From assembly GCA_039111475.1 (NCBI GenBank), contig JBCCIP010000023.1:24684-88683 (forward strand): a stretch of 64,000 nt of DNA, in the 5' to 3' direction. The stretch comes from JAUIET01 sp039111475 (GTDB taxonomy: Bacteria > Pseudomonadota > Gammaproteobacteria > Pseudomonadales > JAUIET01). Position numbers and translations under genes: made by a program. Of the stretch, positions 59,879 to 64,000 are shown piece by piece. The notes under the pieces were generated by a model. That model made no database searches. It saw only the letters and a program-made list of their open reading frames with translations, and was not told the origin of the DNA. How positions within the stretch are numbered: position 1 is the stretch's first letter; each line of letters begins with the position of its first letter.

Positions 59879-62472
59879 TCAGACATCCTTTGCAAATCGG
59901 TCCATGATTGCAGCAACAAACTGCTGATGCTGTAGGGTTCAAGCTCTTGTTTCAATCTCTCCAGTCGGGAGTTCAGTTTCGCGCGACCTGCGCTGGCGTG
60001 GCTTTCTTCGCTACCTAATATAGGTTCTACGCTTTGCGCTACACTGAACTTCAATTGCGGGTAACGACGCGACACACGGCTGGCTATTTCGGCAACGCGC
60101 TTTGGATTACTAACGTAGATCATCAGCGTAATTTCGTCGATATCGACCTCACTAAGTCTGCAGCCCAGGCAATAACCTTCTCCCGGGCTTAGGTCACGGT
60201 AATGCAAGCTCATGCTCAATGGCCACGCGCTGATGGCACTGACTTCATCGACAGTGTCTGCCAATTGATTCATTATCTCCCGACGATCATAGAGTCTTTC
60301 ATCGAACATGCCGGGTTCTATATCCAGGTGCAGGCCGTCAAAAGGCAAGCTTTCCAAGTCTTGGATAATACTTAATAGAGAGCCTCTGTGTTTGGGCAAT
60401 ACCCAGCTGGGTTCGCCGAGTAAGAGTTCTATGGTGACACGGTGCTTACTGGCCTCCACCAGAAGTTGCATCAGTTTGCCTCGCTCACTGGTGTCACGAA
60501 GCGACCTGATCTGCTTGCCATTTAGTGAAAGCAGCACTCGGTTAACGTTCTGCGACTTCAGTTGCGACCAAAAACGCTGCCGGTGATTTTCACTGCTAAT
60601 TAGCTTATGACTTTTCCATACATAGGTGCCCAGCGTTTCCAGTCTCCTTTCAGTTTTGACCGGTGCAGCGATGCGATTCAAGTTCTCCTGCACGAGAACA
60701 GACGTCCGTGCAGTTGCAACAGAAGCAGGTTGATGCACATCAGTCTTCGCAACAGGCTGAAAATTCACGCGCTGAGCAACGGTGTGAGGTTCTATCACTC
60801 CAGAGGCGTCTTCAAAGCGCACACGTTTGTGAGGTCTTGAATGCTTTCCGTTGGACGACTCTTGCTTGGCCGCTGCCAGTTGGAATTCTTGGGTTCGTCT
60901 AACGGACTGAGGAACAATCTCTCCAAGCACAGTGTCCTTTGTTGTCTTGCTCAGCGAACTGCGCGAACCCACTACGTCATAAAGTACTCGGTTTACACCT
61001 TTAAACGGTGCTGTGACGACGGACTCATTGTGCGTTGTGTGCAAGGAGTCATCAAACGTAACTGCCGTTTTATTGTCTTTTTCAAAGTTGGGCTTAGAGG
61101 GTCTCAGGTTCAGGGTGTTTGCCCACTGGTTCGAAAGTGGCTTAGCCAGAATAATCGGCTCGTAATCCGGTTCAATATGTAAATCTGGATCCAAAGGTAA
61201 GCACTCGCGCTCAGACATGGCGAGTATGCCTACGGTCGCCTTTAGCAATAGTCCTTCGGCATCCACCAGGTCAATAGACGTTCGGTACGAGCCGAACTTT
61301 GCTTGTTGCAGCTTTTCCAACGTATCACCGACGAGCGAGGCTGCACGTAGCTGCCGTTCGCGAACCGTTTCAAGCGCGGCAGCGACTCGCGTTTCAGCGA
61401 AGCTGAGATTTTCTATGGATGTGCGATATCGACCAATTGCCGAGTCCACCTCATTAACGACTTCTTCGGTACGTCTATCTAATTCCAGGTTGGCGCGGCG
61501 GAGCTCAGCCGATTTGGCATAGCGCGCATACTTGCGCGTTCCGAGAAACTCCATAGGCATTCGCAGGTTGACACTCAATGCCACACCGTTATCTGTCAGA
61601 GAAGATGGTTCGTCTTGCCCGATTGATGTGCTTAAATGTACGTGACCTTCTACGTCTGTGCTACGCTTTCGGAGAGAGCGCAAAGTGTCTCTTCTGGAGC
61701 GTAACAACTTGATTTCGGGGTGCTCGTCGAGCACGAATTGACGTAACCGCATCTTGTTCATGCAGGCCGACGGTAGATGCGGAGGCTCGGGTTCAAAAGC
61801 GGGAAGTGAGTCTTCGGTCAATAAAGCCATTACACCAAGCGTTCGCTGACGTATTTCTTCATCGCTTGCGGTCGCACGTCTGGCCAGATCAAATGCAGTC
61901 ATGAATTCTAAACGATCAGCTTCAAGTACATGACCCGTTCTGGTTCGTTCGACTAACCAATTATTTGCCTGCTCTTCTATGGACAAAAACTCTTTTGAAA
62001 TGGCCAACCGTTCTAGTGTGGTCCAGTAGTCAATGTAGTTTCTACGTAATGTGGCCAATGCACGTTTTTGCACAATTGCACGTCGCTGCTCGCTTGCATA
62101 AACGCTATCTTCCGCCTCAAGCACAGAATTATTTTCATTGGCGTGCGTGCCAAATAGTGGGTAACTCAGTCCAAGGGTTAGATGTTTGCGCTGATATTCG
62201 CGGCGTAAATCATCAGTAATGACTTCTGACACGTCTGAGTAGCCAGCGCTAGCGAACAGTTTGACACCGCGACGCAATCTTTCGCGCTTCAGCAGATAAA
62301 TTCGCTCTTCAATTTCAGCGGTTGCGATTTCGACTTCTCTTGACTCGTCAAGCATGTCTTCAAGTTGCGCCAAAGACAGACTTTTTTCCGCGTAGCTGTG
62401 GGTGCTCATCCAGTATGCAATCAATAGGCACGTGATGCGGGAAATCACCTGGTTGAATAAGGAGGGACTCAA
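59875..62472 (-). CDS. TolC-like outer-membrane factor fused to a GH18-like TIM-barrel domain
   Basis: 865 residues, about twice a TolC. Signal peptide (SRITCLLIAYWMSTHSYA), then an OEP domain of paired coiled coils and strands (about 30-430, with LTLGLSYPLFG and VALSVNLRMPMEFLGTRKYA). A linker of about 200 polar residues follows (430-635), then a C-terminal barrel-like domain (about 640-865): LGTYVWKSHKLI, FDGLHLDIEPGMF with Glu719, SMSLHYRDL, ITLMIYVSNP. DGLHLDIE matches the GH18 DGxxxDxE signature, with His in the middle position. Predicted glycan channel with its own periplasmic hydrolase. Overlaps both neighbours by 4 nt. Confidence 0.9.
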   Translation of the reverse strand: MSPSLFNQVISRITCLLIAYWMSTHSYAEKSLSLAQLEDMLDESREVEIATAEIEERIYLLKRERLRRGVKLFASAGYSDVSEVITDDLRREYQRKHLTLGLSYPLFGTHANENNSVLEAEDSVYASEQRRAIVQKRALATLRRNYIDYWTTLERLAISKEFLSIEEQANNWLVERTRTGHVLEADRLEFMTAFDLARRATASDEEIRQRTLGVMALLTEDSLPAFEPEPPHLPSACMNKMRLRQFVLDEHPEIKLLRSRRDTLRSLRKRSTDVEGHVHLSTSIGQDEPSSLTDNGVALSVNLRMPMEFLGTRKYARYAKSAELRRANLELDRRTEEVVNEVDSAIGRYRTSIENLSFAETRVAAALETVRERQLRAASLVGDTLEKLQQAKFGSYRTSIDLVDAEGLLLKATVGILAMSERECLPLDPDLHIEPDYEPIILAKPLSNQWANTLNLRPSKPNFEKDNKTAVTFDDSLHTTHNESVVTAPFKGVNRVLYDVVGSRSSLSKTTKDTVLGEIVPQSVRRTQEFQLAAAKQESSNGKHSRPHKRVRFEDASGVIEPHTVAQRVNFQPVAKTDVHQPASVATARTSVLVQENLNRIAAPVKTERRLETLGTYVWKSHKLISSENHRQRFWSQLKSQNVNRVLLSLNGKQIRSLRDTSERGKLMQLLVEASKHRVTIELLLGEPSWVLPKHRGSLLSIIQDLESLPFDGLHLDIEPGMFDERLYDRREIMNQLADTVDEVSAISAWPLSMSLHYRDLSPGEGYCLGCRLSEVDIDEITLMIYVSNPKRVAEIASRVSRRYPQLKFSVAQSVEPILGSEESHASAGRAKLNSRLERLKQELEPYSISSLLLQSWTDLQRMSE

Positions 62473-63812
62473 AACTTAGCCCTCTTCAATACCCACCAAG
62501 GTGCCATGCTGGAATCAAGGTGAATGTGCCTTATGATTTCGTCTACGCTTGCAAACGCTGACCAACAGCGCGTTGCGAATGTGAAAATAGGTATGAACGG
62601 CATGCACCAGATCAGCTTTAGATCGTCTTTTTTGCGATCTGATAACAGAAATACCCCCATAAGATACATTGCCATGCTCATGACAAAGTAGAAAACGTAA
62701 ACCAGTAGGAGTACGGCTATGGTTGATGCGAGCGGCGCCGTTACAAGCAGGAACAAGGTATAGCTGACAATGATGAACGGCATCACCAATTGAAAGAACA
62801 GTCCCATCCACACCAGGGCGATAAAGTTGCGCCAGCCCAACAGACCAGGCTTTAGGCTTTGCCCGTGCTTAAGAATATATAAATAGAAGAGGTCGCCATC
62901 CCAACGGTGGCGTTGCTTAAAAAATTCTTTGAATGTACCAGGGCCATCTGTATGGCCGAGCGCATAGTACTCAAACACAATACGCATTTTAGGGTAACGT
63001 GCAAAATACTTTTTTAGACGCAGTGTTAAATCGAGATCCTCAGCAGTGCCACTGTCCCATCCGCCAATGTGTTGCATCACACTTTTTCGAAAAATACCAA
63101 AAGCCCCAGACACATTGTTGACGATATTAAATTCACTCAGCCCAACTTTACTTGTGCCAATTGACATCATGTACTCTATGGCCTGAAGCTTGGCTGCCAA
63201 TCCGTCTTTAATATTTCGCAATCTAAGGTTACCGGATACGGCCGCCACATTTGGGTCTTGAAAATGCTGCACAGCATTCGCGACCATGTCGTTGTCAAAT
63301 GACGTGTCGCCATCAAGAACCATGATTATCTCACCGCTGGCAATTGCAAGCCCGGTGTTTTCCGAGGACACCCTGCCACCACGGAGCCATTTAGGAATAA
63401 CGCGAAGCGAACGGTTCGCAATGCGGCGAACTTTTGGCAACATTTCTTGGGCTGCGTCGTAGGTAGGTTTGTTCGCTACCGCGCCATCAATCATTGCCAG
63501 GACTTCAATGTGCCCCGGGTAAATCTGGTTGGCCATCGAGCTGATCGTGGTCTGTACGTCTTTACCTTCTGAGTAACACGTGACAATGCAGGTTACAGAA
63601 GGAGAAAACGTAAGCATGGCTGGCTTCGTCATTGCCTTACGCCGATAGTATTTGAGTACGCCCAGAAATATCAGCAAATACAGCGGTAACTCAAACATTG
63701 CAATATAAGGCGCGAGTTCCATGGCGTACGCCAGTGCGTCGCCACTGATAAAATTGGCGATGTACACCTCGTAAATCGCGTACGCCTCCTGGAACAGCTC
63801 TATTAGCGGCAT
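62469..63812 (-). CDS. processive family 2 glycosyltransferase (membrane polysaccharide synthase)
   Basis: 447 residues. N-terminal helix (about 35-57), GT2 domain 70-310, C-terminal helices about 332-390 and 400-417. Processive motifs are complete: D110 (IDGA), D167xD169 (VLDGDT), TAEDLDL (acid base around D259) and Q300RHRW304. As in cellulose, hyaluronan and poly-GlcNAc synthases, it should build and translocate a beta-linked glycan from a UDP-sugar. No PilZ domain. First gene of the operon visible here. An AT-rich 188-nt edge region precedes it; its upstream neighbour is outside the window. Confidence 0.93.
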   Translation of the reverse strand: MPLIELFQEAYAIYEVYIANFISGDALAYAMELAPYIAMFELPLYLLIFLGVLKYYRRKAMTKPAMLTFSPSVTCIVTCYSEGKDVQTTISSMANQIYPGHIEVLAMIDGAVANKPTYDAAQEMLPKVRRIANRSLRVIPKWLRGGRVSSENTGLAIASGEIIMVLDGDTSFDNDMVANAVQHFQDPNVAAVSGNLRLRNIKDGLAAKLQAIEYMMSIGTSKVGLSEFNIVNNVSGAFGIFRKSVMQHIGGWDSGTAEDLDLTLRLKKYFARYPKMRIVFEYYALGHTDGPGTFKEFFKQRHRWDGDLFYLYILKHGQSLKPGLLGWRNFIALVWMGLFFQLVMPFIIVSYTLFLLVTAPLASTIAVLLLVYVFYFVMSMAMYLMGVFLLSDRKKDDLKLIWCMPFIPIFTFATRCWSAFASVDEIIRHIHLDSSMAPWWVLKRAKF

Positions 63813-64000
63813 GCGTTAGGACGCCTGCAGCGCGCGTAGAATTGAGGCTGTGGTGTAGTTTGCCGGTAGGTCTTCTGGCACACTCAAACCGACAAAGTGT
63901 AGGTCTTTATCGGCGCTATCCGGCCTCAGTTTTGTTGCTAGTTTCCGTGTTTATTGCTACCCAAAAACAATTCCAAAGGCAGAGCGGACTTCGAGCAACA
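63813..64000. other. window-edge region without a supportable gene
   Basis: 188 nt upstream of the synthase. A minus-strand frame ends in a TAA at 63816-63818 after about 43 codons (reads ...HFVGLSVPEDLPANYTTASI...), but it begins at an in-frame stop near 63948 and has no ATG, so it may be the end of a frameshifted gene or chance. Nothing else is recognisable. Confidence 0.4.

Noticed and set aside
63816..63948. 43-codon minus-strand frame at the right edge
   Set aside because: No start codon with a ribosome site and an upstream in-frame stop; could be a fragment but cannot be supported as a gene.
1..64000. CRISPR arrays, tRNA or rRNA genes, prophage or plasmid functions
   Set aside because: No evenly spaced short direct repeats, no cloverleaf or rRNA segment recognised, no capsid, integrase or replication gene.

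Overview
The window looks like the chromosome of a free-living, probably marine, gammaproteobacterium. This is inferred from gene content (RhlE-type helicase, Puu/Spu putrescine operon, MipA/OmpV porin-like protein, NhaC antiporter, GlsB stress protein) and roughly balanced base composition. No rRNA, tRNA, CRISPR array, transposase or phage gene was found. Almost everything is catabolic or transport, with many LysR/monooxygenase/CoA enzymes, as in metabolically versatile marine heterotrophs.

Layout. 1-5111: RidA-like fragment, Rieske oxygenase, methyltransferase, APC permease and RhlE helicase, all on the minus strand. 5406-13944: a divergent cluster around a LysR regulator. To the left are an aldehyde dehydrogenase, a luciferase-like (LLM) monooxygenase, a DUF1185 protein, an alpha/beta hydrolase and a sulfoacetaldehyde-acetyltransferase-like TPP enzyme. 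To the right is a second LLM monooxygenase plus hydrolase pair. 14043-19315: a conserved protein of unknown role, an NTF2-like protein, GlsB, a Tat-exported class V aminotransferase coupled to phosphate acetyltransferase, and a secreted DUF6265 protein. 19468-26177: an N-methylamine-type island of a trimethylamine-dehydrogenase-like flavoprotein, NhaC antiporter, MttB-family methyltransferase and GbcA-like Rieske oxygenase. 26131-32704: agmatinase-family enzyme plus a putrescine operon (aminotransferase, gamma-glutamylputrescine synthetase, oxidase). 32828-46061: Kef-type antiporter, acyl-CoA synthetases, P450, Old Yellow Enzyme, cupin, VOC, DUF3604 lipoprotein, MATE pump, MBL hydrolase. 46051-50495: PQQ sugar dehydrogenase and sat-cysC with a divergent LysR. 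52233-58348: a CoA side-chain cluster with two thiolase-fold proteins lacking the thiolase catalytic residues and two DUF35 proteins lacking zinc ligands. 58361-63812: a tightly coupled operon of a processive GT2 synthase, a TolC-like outer-membrane protein fused to a GH18-like domain, an HlyD-type adaptor and a SPOR-like protein.

The strongest candidates for something undescribed are the 58-64 kb polysaccharide synthesis/export operon, in which synthase, adaptor and outer-membrane-channel/hydrolase fusion are encoded without an ABC or RND pump, and a family of intergenic repeats with a conserved core but copy-specific inverted-repeat arms (5276, 28169, 28413, 53286, 56717). Further leads are the trimethylamine-dehydrogenase relative that has lost its flavin-linking cysteine, the catalytically altered thiolase/DUF35 set and the duplicated LLM-hydrolase divergon. 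All functions come from reading the sequence and from remembered family features; no database search was run.
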